A stretch of 24,073 bases of DNA, taken from assembly GCA_041581135.1 (NCBI GenBank), contig JBFGCM010000059.1, positions 1 to 24,073 on the forward strand, written 5' to 3'. The notes beneath the pieces are model-generated. The model was not told the DNA's origin. It made no database searches and saw only the letters and a program-made list of their open reading frames with translations. Below are positions 8,228 through 16,600 of this stretch, in pieces (within the stretch, counting starts at the first letter, position 1; each line of letters opens with the position of its first letter). Source of the DNA: JBFGCM01 sp041581135. GTDB taxonomy: Bacteria; Actinomycetota; Acidimicrobiia; Spongiisociales; UBA5794. Made by a program: the position numbers and the translations under genes.

Positions 8228-8462
8228 ATGCATCGCCAGCCGGAACTGCTCGTCTGCACCGAAATGCTGCGGCTGTCCTTTGACTACCTCGAGGACGTCA
8301 TGGCGGTGTCTGAGCTGCTCCGCTTCGAGCAGCACCCGACACTGTGTGATGGCTGCACGAACTTTTTGGGCAATCTGCGGCACATGAAGGCGGTCCGCAG
8401 GTATCGAGGACGAGGAGCTGCCGGAGGACGTGAAGGCCAACTTCGTCAGCAGCTTCGTGTAG
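8228..8462 (+). pseudogene. Frameshifted gene fragment, unknown family
   Basis: From an ATG at 8228 the frame reads MHRQPELLVCTEMLRLSFDY, then LEDVMAVSELLRFEQHPTLC, then DGCTNFLGNLRHMKAVR, with strong G/C preference at third positions, as in genuine genes here. It then loses its way. One base further along (frame starting at 8400) the protein-like reading GIEDEELPEDVKANFVSSFV ends at a TAG (8460-8462). The simplest reading is a single coding region disrupted by a one-base shift near 8399. No full-length upstream part is visible: the frame is closed just upstream of the ATG, so the gene is either small or truncated at its 5' end. I do not recognise the family. The call rests on codon bias and the matching C-terminal tail. 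Confidence 0.4.
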
Positions 8463-8531
8463 AGGCTTGATTCTTCACAAGTTCACGGCCGCTGGTGCTG
8501 TCGCTCCCCTTCAGCCGACTGCGCTGGCCGA

Positions 8532-8546
8532 CCCCGGAGGCCGGGG
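8532..8546. terminator. GC hairpin downstream of the hybrid histidine kinase
   Basis: CCCCGG, loop AGG, CCGGGG form a perfect 6-bp stem 46 bp downstream of the kinase stop on the minus strand and 70 bp after the plus-strand remnant. No T-tract follows on either strand, so it would be a U-less, actinobacterial-style terminator at best. Confidence 0.35.
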
Positions 8547-8591
8547 AAAGCTCGAGAAGTAGTAACCCTCCCAGCGTGAGCACCAGGTAGC

Positions 8592-11042
8592 TCAGTCGGT
8601 ATCCAGGACTCCACGGATGGCCTCGATGATCTCGGAGGGGTCGCACGGCTTCGAGAGATAGGCGTCGCAACCGGCCTCCAAGCACCGGTCCTCGTCGCCC
8701 TTCATCGCCAGTGCCGTCAACGCGATGACGGGAATGTGCATGGTGGCCGGGTTGGTCTTCAACGCCCGAGTAACCGACAACCCGTCACGCTTGGGCAGCT
8801 GCACGTCCATGAGGATGACGTCTGGACGGAACTCTCTAACCGCGCCTTCGGCTTGATCGCCGTCCACTGCCACCTCGGTCACGTAGCCCTCAGATGCGAG
8901 CACATCGGTGAACATCATCCGGTTAGCCTCGTTGTCTTCGACCACCAAGACCCGGACGGCGCCGTCGGCTAACTCGGTGCCGTGCTCCGCGACCAGCGTC
9001 TCCGTTCCCCTGCCGGTACTGAGGGTGGAGGCCAGTGGCAGGGTGAAGGTGAACGCCGAGCCGTGACCGAGCTCGCTCTCCACTCCCAGCGTTCCTCCCT
9101 GCATTTCCACGAGCTTGCGGGTCAGTGCCAAGCCGAGGCCGGTGCCCTCGTGAGCCCTAGCGAGGGAGTTGTCGAGTTGTTTGAACGGGGCGAAGACGTC
9201 GTCGAGCCTGTCCTGGGGAATTCCAACGCCGGTGTCCCACACGATCACGGCGAGGAACGGCCCCTCGACCCGGGCGCGCACTTCCACGCGGCCGCCCGGA
9301 TCGGTGAATTTGATGGCATTCGAGAGCAGGTTGAGCAGGATCTGCTTGGTCCGGCGCGGGTCCGCCACCACGCTCGGCAGCGACTCCGGACAATCGACGT
9401 CGAGGCCTATCCCTTTGGCAAGCGCCTGCTCATTCACGACCGCGACGGCGGCGGTCGTGATCGGGCCCACGTCGACCACCACCGGCTCCGGTTCCAGCTG
9501 GTCGGCGTCGATCTTGGCGAGGTCGAGGATGTCGTTGATCAGTTCCAGCAGATGGCGGCCGGCTGCCTCGATCTGCTCGAGATACGCGCTCTGCTTGGCG
9601 TTGACCGGCCCGTGAGTCTCACGCCCGAGGATTGTGGAGAGGCCGATAACTGCGTTCAGTGGGGTCCGCAACTCGTGGCTCATCGCGGCCAGGAACTCGT
9701 CCTTGGCTCGTGCAGTGCGCTCGGCCGCTTCCTTCGCTTCGAGCAACGCTGTCTCGATGGCCTTGCGCTCGGCGATGTTGCGAACGATCGCGGTGATGAT
9801 CGAACGGGTACCGAGCTCCGTCCGCCCGAACGAGACCTCAACCGATAACGGCGAACCCGACCGATCCAGGACGACCAGTTCGCTGGTGGGTGCGGATTGG
9901 TCGGACACGAGTCTCCGGTACTCGTCGAGATGGTCTTCGGGAATCAACTCGGTGACGCTCCGGCCCACCATCTCGGCTTCGGTGAAGCCGGTCATCTGCT
10001 CGGCGGCGGGATTGAAGGCTTCGATGACACCGTCATCACCGAAGGCCACGACGGCTTCGGAGGCGTGCTCGACCACGGCCCGGTAGAGCTCTTCTCGGCT
10101 GCGCTCGCGTTTCTCTGCCGCACGGCGCGCCTCTTCGCTCCCGATGGCTTCGATCATGCCGCCCACGGTGGCGACGAGGGGCTGGAGGTAGTCGACGATC
10201 GCCTCGTCGTAGCCATGGGGACGGTTGGAAACTGCCAACACGCCGGCCACCTCACCCGCCTTCAACACCGGGATCGCCAGAAACGAGTCGAGAGGAGGGT
10301 GACCGTAGGGCCGGCCGCCCTGGCGCGGGTCGTGCACGGGGTCATTGGCGATGATGTGGGTCTTGTCGGTCACGGCTCGCCCGAACAGGTTCTCTAGGTT
10401 GTGGAACTCCATGCCCCGGGGCCCGTGCTCGGCGTACATCTGCCGGGTCGCCTCGTTCCAGGCGATGTTGGTCATCGCCCACGTGCGCAGGAACGGAGCC
10501 CCTTCGGCGTCGTGATGTACCTGGGCGATGAAGCCGTACTCGCTTTCCGTGATCGAGAGAAGATCTTCGAGCAGGTGGTCGAACAGCTCGCCAGGGTCGA
10601 CCCCGGCGATGAAACGGCTCTGTACGTTGGTGAGTGTGTCCAACAGGGCGTTGCTGCGCACCAACTCAGCGTCGGTGCGGCGGCTGGCCGTCACATCCTC
10701 CAGCACGCCCTGGTAGAAGACCACCTCGCCGGCGTCGTCGAACACACCAAACGTGCTCACCCGCACCCAGATGCTGCGCCCATCCAGCAGCCTCAGCTCG
10801 ATCTCCTCGGGGGGGATTGCCCCGCTGGCGGCGACCCGGCTCATCATGCTGTCGCGGGCCTGCGGGTCGGCGTAGAGGGAGCGAACATCGACGTCGACGA
10901 GGTCAGCGACTGAGTCTGCGCCGACCAGCTCGGCCAATGCCGGATTGCCGGCCACGATCCGGCCATCCGGCGTCGTCCGGAAGACGGCGACCGGAAGCTC
11001 AGCAACGATCGAGTCAGCGTCGGTGATGGTGTTCTGTTTCAT
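8592..11042 (-). CDS. Hybrid sensor histidine kinase (PAS-GAF-PAS-HisKA-HATPase-REC)
   Basis: The 816-residue protein has no transmembrane segment and is a soluble sensor. In order: PAS (about 8-125, ending with VLEDVTASRR), GAF (about 145-305, containing FGRAVTDKTHIIANDPVHDP and DSFLAIPVLKAGEVAGVLAV), PAS (about 320-435), HisKA with phospho-accepting His456 in MSHELRTPLNAV, HATPase with N-box LLNLLSNAIKF, G1 DTGVGIP and G2 GTGLGLALTRKLVE, and a C-terminal receiver (about 700-816) with acidic pair VVEDN, phospho-acceptor Asp746 in VILMDVQLPKRDG and lysine in LSKPCD. All key residues are present, so both autophosphorylation and His-to-Asp transfer are expected. The gene lies 64 bp downstream of the XRE-receiver gene on the same strand and is probably co-transcribed with it. 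That makes the small regulator the natural output partner, perhaps via an unlinked phosphotransfer protein. The ligand is unknown. Confidence 0.93.
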   Translation of the reverse strand: MKQNTITDADSIVAELPVAVFRTTPDGRIVAGNPALAELVGADSVADLVDVDVRSLYADPQARDSMMSRVAASGAIPPEEIELRLLDGRSIWVRVSTFGVFDDAGEVVFYQGVLEDVTASRRTDAELVRSNALLDTLTNVQSRFIAGVDPGELFDHLLEDLLSITESEYGFIAQVHHDAEGAPFLRTWAMTNIAWNEATRQMYAEHGPRGMEFHNLENLFGRAVTDKTHIIANDPVHDPRQGGRPYGHPPLDSFLAIPVLKAGEVAGVLAVSNRPHGYDEAIVDYLQPLVATVGGMIEAIGSEEARRAAEKRERSREELYRAVVEHASEAVVAFGDDGVIEAFNPAAEQMTGFTEAEMVGRSVTELIPEDHLDEYRRLVSDQSAPTSELVVLDRSGSPLSVEVSFGRTELGTRSIITAIVRNIAERKAIETALLEAKEAAERTARAKDEFLAAMSHELRTPLNAVIGLSTILGRETHGPVNAKQSAYLEQIEAAGRHLLELINDILDLAKIDADQLEPEPVVVDVGPITTAAVAVVNEQALAKGIGLDVDCPESLPSVVADPRRTKQILLNLLSNAIKFTDPGGRVEVRARVEGPFLAVIVWDTGVGIPQDRLDDVFAPFKQLDNSLARAHEGTGLGLALTRKLVEMQGGTLGVESELGHGSAFTFTLPLASTLSTGRGTETLVAEHGTELADGAVRVLVVEDNEANRMMFTDVLASEGYVTEVAVDGDQAEGAVREFRPDVILMDVQLPKRDGLSVTRALKTNPATMHIPVIALTALAMKGDEDRCLEAGCDAYLSKPCDPSEIIEAIRGVLDTD

Positions 11043-11052
11043 GAGAATGTGG

Positions 11053-11070
11053 CGGTGACTCAGTCATCGG
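11053..11070. promoter_or_regulatory. Palindromes in the XRE-REC/hybrid kinase spacer
   Basis: The spacer between the two minus-strand genes contains TGACTCAGTCA (11056-11066), a perfect 5-bp inverted repeat around one base. It is followed at once by the self-complementary TCGGTACCGA (11067-11076). They could be a protein site or a small RNA stem before the kinase start; they are short enough to be chance. Confidence 0.25.
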
Positions 11071-11106
11071 TACCGACGGATTCCGCCTTGAACACCGACG
11101 GTTCGC

Positions 11107-11670
11107 CTATGCACCCACCAGAACCGACGCGATGGCCCGATCGACGGCTTCGGCTTCGAGCGGCTTCTGCAGGACCATCGAGCCGACCTGGTCCGCCCGT
11201 TCCAGGAGGGACTGCTCGGTGGTGGCGGTGATGAAGATCACGGCGATGCGTTCCAGGCCCTCGACCTGGGCCAGCCGTTCGGCAACCTCGAACCCATCGA
11301 GACCCGGCATCATGATGTCGAGAAAGAGGACATCGGGGCGGAGCACGCCACAGAGCAAGAGTCCCTCGACCGGGCTGGTGGTGGTGATGACGTCTCCCTG
11401 ATGACGGCCGTGAGCGACGAGGTCTTCAACGATGGCACATGACACCGGGTCGTCGTCGATGGCCAGCACGCTGAGGCCGGTACGCACCCCGAGACGCTTC
11501 GCCATCTCCAAGAGCTGGGCCACGTGGACTCGGCGCGGCTCGGTTCGCCCCCGTTCCCAGGCGTTGACGGTGGCGAACGACACGCCGAGACGGCGCGCCA
11601 GCGCCTCCTGGCTGTCGCCGGTCTCGCGGCGGATGCTGAGCACGAGCTCGGGGATGGTCGGTGCGGGCAT
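11107..11670 (-). CDS. XRE helix-turn-helix / receiver-domain response regulator
   Basis: The 187-residue protein begins with an XRE/Cro-type helix-turn-helix (about 4-60: IPELVLSIRRETGDSQEALA, then RRLGVSFATVNAWERGRTEP). It continues directly into a receiver domain (about 66-187) with acidic cluster AIDDDP, phospho-acceptor Asp118 in LFLDIMMPGLDG, the switch threonine region FITATT and lysine in LQKPL. Most response regulators have the receiver first and use OmpR, NarL or Fis-type output domains, so an N-terminal XRE domain with a C-terminal receiver is an unusual order. The ATG at 11670 is chosen because AGAGGTGG (complement of 11671-11680) precedes it; the frame is open to 11730, but that extension lies in the AT-rich control region. 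It is divergent from the polysaccharide operon and sits directly beside the shared AT-rich element, so it is the leading candidate to bind it and control itself and both operons. Confidence 0.88.
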   Translation of the reverse strand: MPAPTIPELVLSIRRETGDSQEALARRLGVSFATVNAWERGRTEPRRVHVAQLLEMAKRLGVRTGLSVLAIDDDPVSCAIVEDLVAHGRHQGDVITTTSPVEGLLLCGVLRPDVLFLDIMMPGLDGFEVAERLAQVEGLERIAVIFITATTEQSLLERADQVGSMVLQKPLEAEAVDRAIASVLVGA

Positions 11671-11697
11671 AGCCACCTCTTCGGCCTCTGGTGGGAT

Positions 11698-11752
11698 GAA
11701 CTTTATAGCAAGTACATAAAAAAATATCAAGTTCTATCGCGTTAGTGCCGAT
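11698..11752 (+). promoter_or_regulatory. AT-rich shared control element, copy A (upstream of polysaccharide operon 1)
   Basis: The segment 11715-11752 matches 17742-17779 at 31 of 38 positions without gaps. It begins CATAAAAA, runs through AAGTT and ends GTTAGTGCCGAT. An inverted repeat GAACTT (11698-11703) and AAGTTC (11729-11734) frames it, and the core ATATCAAGTTCTAT (11724-11737) is a degenerate version of the perfect dyad in copy B. It lies between the divergent XRE-receiver and STAS genes and ends 9 nt before the STAS ATG. Such A/T density is exceptional in this window. It probably combines promoter and operator functions; the exact -10 element is uncertain. Confidence 0.7.
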
Positions 11753-11761
11753 GCCCCGGTC

Positions 11762-12307
11762 ATGAACACAGCACACATCGTCTCGCTCTGCGGCCGGCTC
11801 GACGTCCACCGCCTCGACGAGGTGCGCGCCCTGGGCCGACACCCCGTCATCGATGCCTCCGGCATCGAGTTCCTCGACGCTCACGCCCTCGCCCTGCTCG
11901 ACGAGCTGGGCGCCATCATCGCCGCCCCTTCCGACGTGGTTCGCATCACCCTCGAGCTGACCGGCTCGACGCTCTCCTGCTTCCCGACGGTGGAGGCGGC
12001 GCTCGGTATGCAAGCCGAGACGGTTCCCGACTCGAACGTACTCCGCCCCGGGAGCCGTCTCGATCTCGAGACCGCCGACCAGTTCCGTCGGGACGCTGAC
12101 CGCTTCCTGGCGTCGCCGGCCACGCACGCGATCGTCGACCTGGGCACCACCACCGAGATGGACGTCGCCGGGCTTGCCGCCCTCGCCTTCTTTCTCATCC
12201 GGTGCCGCGCCCAGAACCGATCTGTTGCCATCGCCGGTCCGATCTCGCCGCCCGTGGGCCGCCTCATCGACTACAGCGGGTTCGATCTGCTCTTCGAAGC
12301 CGCCTGA
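11762..12307 (+). CDS. Tandem STAS-domain protein without phosphorylatable serines
   Basis: The 181-residue protein consists of two STAS-like halves. The first (about 5-75) contains VSLCGRLDVHRLDEV and IDASGIEFLDAHALALLDEL. The second (about 95-181) contains LRPGSRLDLETADQFRRDAD, AIVDLGTTTEMDVAGLAALA and SVAIAGPISPPVGRLIDYSG. STAS proteins of the SpoIIAA/RsbV type act as anti-sigma factor antagonists and are switched by phosphorylation of a serine in a DSSG motif. Here the equivalent motifs are D39-A-H-A and D134-V-A-G, so neither half has that serine and the kinase switch seems lost. It is the first gene of the operon and lies 4 bp before the flippase gene. A scaffold, adaptor or constitutive antagonist role in controlling polysaccharide production is inferred. 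The start has only a weak Shine-Dalgarno match. Confidence 0.75.
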   Translation: MNTAHIVSLCGRLDVHRLDEVRALGRHPVIDASGIEFLDAHALALLDELGAIIAAPSDVVRITLELTGSTLSCFPTVEAALGMQAETVPDSNVLRPGSRLDLETADQFRRDADRFLASPATHAIVDLGTTTEMDVAGLAALAFFLIRCRAQNRSVAIAGPISPPVGRLIDYSGFDLLFEAA

Positions 12308-12311
12308 GCTG

Positions 12312-13490
12312 ATGACGGCAGCAGTCAGAACCCGGCGACCCACCTCGGCGCGACCCTCCGGCGCCGCCTTCCTCGTGAGCGCCGCCGTCGTGCACGGGGG
12401 CAACTACCTGTTCAACGTGGTGATGGGACGCGCCCTCGGTCCCGCCCCGTTCTCGGACCTCCTCGTCGTCCTCACACTGCTGCTGGCGATGACGCTCGTC
12501 TCGGGGACGCTCCAGACGGCAGCAGCCAAGCTGGCAACGGAGTCTGGAGGCGGGGCCGCCAGCCGCTGGCTGCGGAGCCGGGCCCTTGGCGCCGGCTCGG
12601 TGCTGGCGCTGGTGATAGCGGCCGGCTCCCCCATGCTCTCCCGGTTCTTCAACGTCGAGTCGCCGCTGCCGTTCATCATCATCGCAGCAGGCGTCCCGGC
12701 CCTCCTGGCCCAGGCTGTCGATCGCGGTGTTCTCCAGGGCTCGGTTCGCTTCGGCCGCCTCGCCCTCTCCTATCAAGCCGAGATGTGGTGCCGCCTCGGT
12801 GGTGCCGGACTGCTGGTGTGGGCGGGCCTGGGCCTCAACGGTGCGGTGGCCGCGCTGGCGCTGTCCTTCTGGGTCAGCTGGGCCCTCTCCCGCCCCCGGT
12901 CTCGCTCTGGGCCGGCCACCGGCCGACCGCCGGTCGGTGCCGTAGCCGGAGCCGCCGCGCTCTTGGCGGCCGGCGAAGTGCTCGTCAATCACGCCGATCT
13001 GCTCATCGTCAAGCACTTCAACGAGGCTGCGGTCGCGGGAGCCTTCGGCGCCATCGCACTGGTGGGGCGGATCCCCTTCTTCGCGGCCTGGACGCTGGCC
13101 GCCCTGGCCTTCCCCTCTGTCGCCGCCGGCGACGGCCGCGCTCGGCGCCAGACCCTCGGCGCCGTGGCGGTCATCGGGACCGGGGTGACCGTCGCCGGCT
13201 GGGTCTTCCCCGGGGTGGTCGAGCTGCTCTTTGGCGATGGCTTCTTCACCTACGCCTCCTACCTCGGGCCCTATACCGCCTCCACCGCGATGTTCGCCCT
13301 GGCCCGGACCGAGGCGCTGCTCGAGCTGGCGGCAGGCCGCCATCGCGGCACCACCTTGGTGCTGGCGGCGGGCGTGGTCCAGGCCGCCGCCCTGTGGTGG
13401 CTGGGAGCTGCCATCGGCACCGTGGTCGCGGTGCGGCTGGCAGTGATGGCGTTGCTGGCAGCGGCGCTCGTCGTCGGGAGGCAGACATGA
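12312..13490 (+). CDS. Polysaccharide flippase-like membrane protein (MOP/Wzx type)
   Basis: The 392-residue protein has about ten to twelve hydrophobic helices. It opens with GAAFLVSAAVVHGGNYLFNVVMGRALGPAPFSDLLVVLTLL, the typical start of oligosaccharide flippases of the MOP superfamily (GxxxLGPxxFG.. type). A second similar helix pair reads AAALLAAGEVLVNHADLLIVKHFNEAAVAGAFGAIALVGRIPFF, where the NHADLLIVKHF segment is characteristic. Such proteins flip undecaprenyl-diphosphate-linked sugar units across the inner membrane. The ATG at 12312 follows the STAS stop by 4 bp, and its TGA overlaps the next ATG (ATGA, 13487-13490), so the operon is tightly coupled. At 392 residues it is slightly shorter than classical Wzx (400-480), but no segment is obviously missing. 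The substrate is not readable from sequence. Confidence 0.82.
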   Translation: MTAAVRTRRPTSARPSGAAFLVSAAVVHGGNYLFNVVMGRALGPAPFSDLLVVLTLLLAMTLVSGTLQTAAAKLATESGGGAASRWLRSRALGAGSVLALVIAAGSPMLSRFFNVESPLPFIIIAAGVPALLAQAVDRGVLQGSVRFGRLALSYQAEMWCRLGGAGLLVWAGLGLNGAVAALALSFWVSWALSRPRSRSGPATGRPPVGAVAGAAALLAAGEVLVNHADLLIVKHFNEAAVAGAFGAIALVGRIPFFAAWTLAALAFPSVAAGDGRARRQTLGAVAVIGTGVTVAGWVFPGVVELLFGDGFFTYASYLGPYTASTAMFALARTEALLELAAGRHRGTTLVLAAGVVQAAALWWLGAAIGTVVAVRLAVMALLAAALVVGRQT

Positions 13491-16400
13491 GCCCGGCCGT
13501 GAGTTACCACGACGCCGGAGAACTCAGGGCAGCTCGGCGAGTCCACCGTTGGGTCGGCGCCGCCTTCTACGCCTTGTCGTTCCTGGTGTTCCGCGATGTC
13601 CTCTTCGCCATCCCCCAGATCCTCGCCGGCGAAGCAGTGATCAACGGCGACGAGTTGGTCCCCTTCTTCAACCCCACCAGTCAGCTCTTCGACCAGGCCC
13701 GGGGCGAGTTCAGCCACCTAACCAACGGCTACGAATTCCGGGTCCGCTACTCGTTCCTCACCACCTGGCTGCGCCACTACCAGGTGCTGCCGTTCGCCAT
13801 CCTGCTCGTCATCCCCACGGTCTTCTTCGGGGTCTATGTGGCCGTGTCCCGCTTCGTGTCTGCCGTGTTCCGGACGCTGTCGCCGGTGTCGGTGGCCCTG
13901 GGAGCGGCGTTCCCCACCACGCTCGTCTACTCGATCGTCACCTATGCGAAGGTCACTCACTTCTACACGCTGATCCTGGGCCTGGCGCTCATGACCATCG
14001 CCGTCCTGCTGATGCTCTATGGACTGCTGTTCGCGGCTGAGCGCTGGGTGCGCTACCTGGTGGGCGCCTGCCTCGTCACCCTCTTCAACCCCGCAGTCCA
14101 CTACGTCGTGCTGTTCGGCGTGTTCTTCGCCGTCGCCGGGGTGACCCTGGTGTTGGGCGAGCTGGCCCGATGGATCAGGCGGGGTTGGCCACGGCGCCTC
14201 CGCACCGTGCCCGCCCGCGCCAAGGCGGTGCTGCGCTCCCCCCGAGGCCTGCGAGATCTGGTAGCCGGCAACGTCATCCTTCGGGGCGTGGTCGGCGGGC
14301 TGCTCTTCCTGTGCATGACGGTCATCCCCTACGCCCTCTTCGTGAAGTTCGTCGCCCTGCGCGGCATCGAGAACCTGTCGGTGACCGTTCCCGGGGACTA
14401 CTACTTCATCCGCGACGCCTCGGTGTCCTGGCTCCACGTCATGTCGTGGGACCTGGCCGGGATCATGGACAAGATCCTCTTCGGCGACTACCTCGCCAAG
14501 GTCCCCCGCTATCCCAACGTCGTCTACTCGCTGCTGCTGGTTGCTCCCCTCGTGCTGCCTCCGGTGCGGCGCACCCTCTTGGCTGGCCGCCCCCACCGCC
14601 AGCTCTTCGGTGTGGTCTCTGTGACCGCGGCCTTCGCCGTCTGGGCCACCATCGGGTACGCCGAGCCGCAGTGGTTCCCCACCTTCCACCGCTCGATGGC
14701 GGCACTGGCCCGGGTGACCGCCCAGACCCCCCTCGGCGATCTGGCCCTGAAGGTGACCTCGACGGTCGTCCAGGTGCTGCGATTCCCCCATCGCTTCCAG
14801 CTGATCCTGTTCGTGCTGGCCCCGGTGCTCATGACCCTCGGCCTCGCCTGGTCCATCGATGTGCTGCACGCCCACTGGATGCGCAGGCGCCCTGCAGCGG
14901 GAGGCGACACCCGACGCGCCGGCATCGCCTTGCGAGGAGCGGCAACACTGTGGGTCGCCACCTTCTTCTTCCTGCCCTTCTGGTCCAACGCCCCGTACCG
15001 GGAGGTGTTCGGGTCTGGCAACTTCGGCAACTTCGCCACGCCCATCCCGGTCGCCGACCTCCAGGAGTTGAAGGCCGAGCTGCTGCGGCTCCCCGAGGGC
15101 AAGACCGTCGTGTTGCCGCCTACCGAGAGCGGCAAGCTGGTGACGGACGGCAACGGCATCGATCACCGCTTCAACGACAAGTTCTTCATCTACTACCTGG
15201 ATCAGCCGAGCTTCTACTACGGCCTCACCGGCGAGGCGGACAACAAGTTCGAGTTCTTCCTCATCTTGCGGGGCATCTACTACCAGCAGGACTGGTGGAT
15301 CAACCCGGCCCGCGACATCGGCATCCGCTATCTCGTGGTCAACAACGAGTTGCGGGACAATCGCGGCGTCGGTGCCGAGTACCTGCCCGACGTCGAGTCC
15401 TATGCCGGGCCGGCCCTGGAGCGGCAGGTGGACAACGGTTTCGTCGAGCTCCTCTTCGAGAACGACACGTACGTGCTCTACGAGCTGGTGGACGGTCCGC
15501 CCGAGGATCGGGAGACCCTGCTCATCGATTCCAGCTGGTCGGAGTACCTCGACCTCGTGTTCGACCGGCTGGCTCTCAGCCGCTGCTACGACTTCGAGTA
15601 CCTGCCGTACTACGACCCGCCGGCGGCACCGGATCAGCCGGTCAACCTGTTCACCACCGACGCCCACTCGGCCGCCGTCGACCTGCACGCTGTCAACGGT
15701 GCGTTCTTCCCGCCGACCTCCCGGGGGTTTGCCTTCGACTCCGACATCGTCACCTCGGCCTACTACCAGTCGCCGATGTTCCGGCTGTTCCTGTTCCTCT
15801 CCAACACCAAATGGAACCGAACCGAGATCATCACGCCCGGCCTCTTCGGGACCGTGCGCGGGGGTTTCGCGGCCGCCCCGCACTCCACCCGCCTCACCGT
15901 GCCGGTGTCGCTGGACCAGTCCGGGCGCTACCGGGTGCTGCTTCGGGGAGCGGCCACCGCCAACACACTCGAGGTCGCCGCCCCGAGCCTGGGGTACGAG
16001 AGGAATGTCGAACTCCGCTCGGGGACCGACTCACTGCAGCTCTTCACCGAGGACACCGTGTACTCCGAAAGGCGAGTGGCCGTCGATATCTCGGCCATGT
16101 CCGTGGCCGATCTGGAGGACCGCATCGGCACCGACCTGGTGCCGGTCAACCTCCGCTACCAATACCACGACCTGGGCTGGGTGGAGGGATCGGCCGGGCT
16201 CCATCACGTCACCATCGACAAGACCGACGACAACCCCATCCTCATCGAGGGCCTGGTACTCGTCCCCGCCGACGACTACCTCTGGCTGGAGCTTCCAGAC
16301 CACGTGCACGTCGTCACCGACCCCGGGCAGCTCTCCTGCGGCGACCGCTACGACGTCTTCGACAGCCGCGAGCTCGACTACGTCGACCCCGCTGCCAATG

Positions 16401-16600
16401 CCGAGCACCGGAACCTCAGCAACGAGGAGCTGCTGTCGCTGGCGGCCGCCGGCGTCCCCGGCCTCGAGCCCGAAGAGGGCGGGGGCCTCCGTTACGACTG
16501 GCTGGTGCTGGCGCTCACCGCCGGGCTGCTCGTCGCCGCCACCTTGACAGTCAGGTCCCACACCCGCCCCCGCGCCGACGAGGAGGATGGCCATGCATGA
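13487..16600 (+). CDS. Large membrane protein, GT-C glycosyltransferase-like with extracytoplasmic C-terminal domain
   Basis: The 1037-residue protein has a first helix at about 20-45, then a loop with an acidic motif (VINGDELVPFF, about 52-62). Roughly ten further helices follow up to about residue 500 (for example LPFAILLVIPTVFFGVYVAV, FYTLILGLALMTIAVLLMLY, FQLILFVLAPVLMTLGLAW near 438 and ATLWVATFFFLPFW near 485). A long soluble part of about 500 residues follows, then one C-terminal helix (about 1003-1022, LVLALTAGLLVAATLTV) and an acidic tail. This layout, with an acidic motif in the first extracytoplasmic loop, fits the GT-C fold that uses polyprenyl-phosphate sugars. I do not recognise a named family, and catalytic activity is inferred. 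It could be the polymerase or a late sugar transferase of the cluster, since no Wzy-like gene is otherwise present. The start overlaps the flippase stop by 4 nt, and the end overlaps the pyruvyl transferase start. Confidence 0.7.
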   Translation: MSPAVSYHDAGELRAARRVHRWVGAAFYALSFLVFRDVLFAIPQILAGEAVINGDELVPFFNPTSQLFDQARGEFSHLTNGYEFRVRYSFLTTWLRHYQVLPFAILLVIPTVFFGVYVAVSRFVSAVFRTLSPVSVALGAAFPTTLVYSIVTYAKVTHFYTLILGLALMTIAVLLMLYGLLFAAERWVRYLVGACLVTLFNPAVHYVVLFGVFFAVAGVTLVLGELARWIRRGWPRRLRTVPARAKAVLRSPRGLRDLVAGNVILRGVVGGLLFLCMTVIPYALFVKFVALRGIENLSVTVPGDYYFIRDASVSWLHVMSWDLAGIMDKILFGDYLAKVPRYPNVVYSLLLVAPLVLPPVRRTLLAGRPHRQLFGVVSVTAAFAVWATIGYAEPQWFPTFHRSMAALARVTAQTPLGDLALKVTSTVVQVLRFPHRFQLILFVLAPVLMTLGLAWSIDVLHAHWMRRRPAAGGDTRRAGIALRGAATLWVATFFFLPFWSNAPYREVFGSGNFGNFATPIPVADLQELKAELLRLPEGKTVVLPPTESGKLVTDGNGIDHRFNDKFFIYYLDQPSFYYGLTGEADNKFEFFLILRGIYYQQDWWINPARDIGIRYLVVNNELRDNRGVGAEYLPDVESYAGPALERQVDNGFVELLFENDTYVLYELVDGPPEDRETLLIDSSWSEYLDLVFDRLALSRCYDFEYLPYYDPPAAPDQPVNLFTTDAHSAAVDLHAVNGAFFPPTSRGFAFDSDIVTSAYYQSPMFRLFLFLSNTKWNRTEIITPGLFGTVRGGFAAAPHSTRLTVPVSLDQSGRYRVLLRGAATANTLEVAAPSLGYERNVELRSGTDSLQLFTEDTVYSERRVAVDISAMSVADLEDRIGTDLVPVNLRYQYHDLGWVEGSAGLHHVTIDKTDDNPILIEGLVLVPADDYLWLELPDHVHVVTDPGQLSCGDRYDVFDSRELDYVDPAANAEHRNLSNEELLSLAAAGVPGLEPEEGGGLRYDWLVLALTAGLLVAATLTVRSHTRPRADEEDGHA

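Noticed and set aside
8588..8606. AGGTAGCTCAGTCGGTA resembles a tRNA D-arm
   Set aside because: No acceptor stem, anticodon arm or T-arm follows, and most of the stretch is the 3' end of the hybrid kinase gene.
11671..11730. N-terminal extension of the XRE-receiver protein to 11730
   Set aside because: The extra residues are encoded by the AT-rich control element, and a good ribosome site precedes the ATG at 11670.
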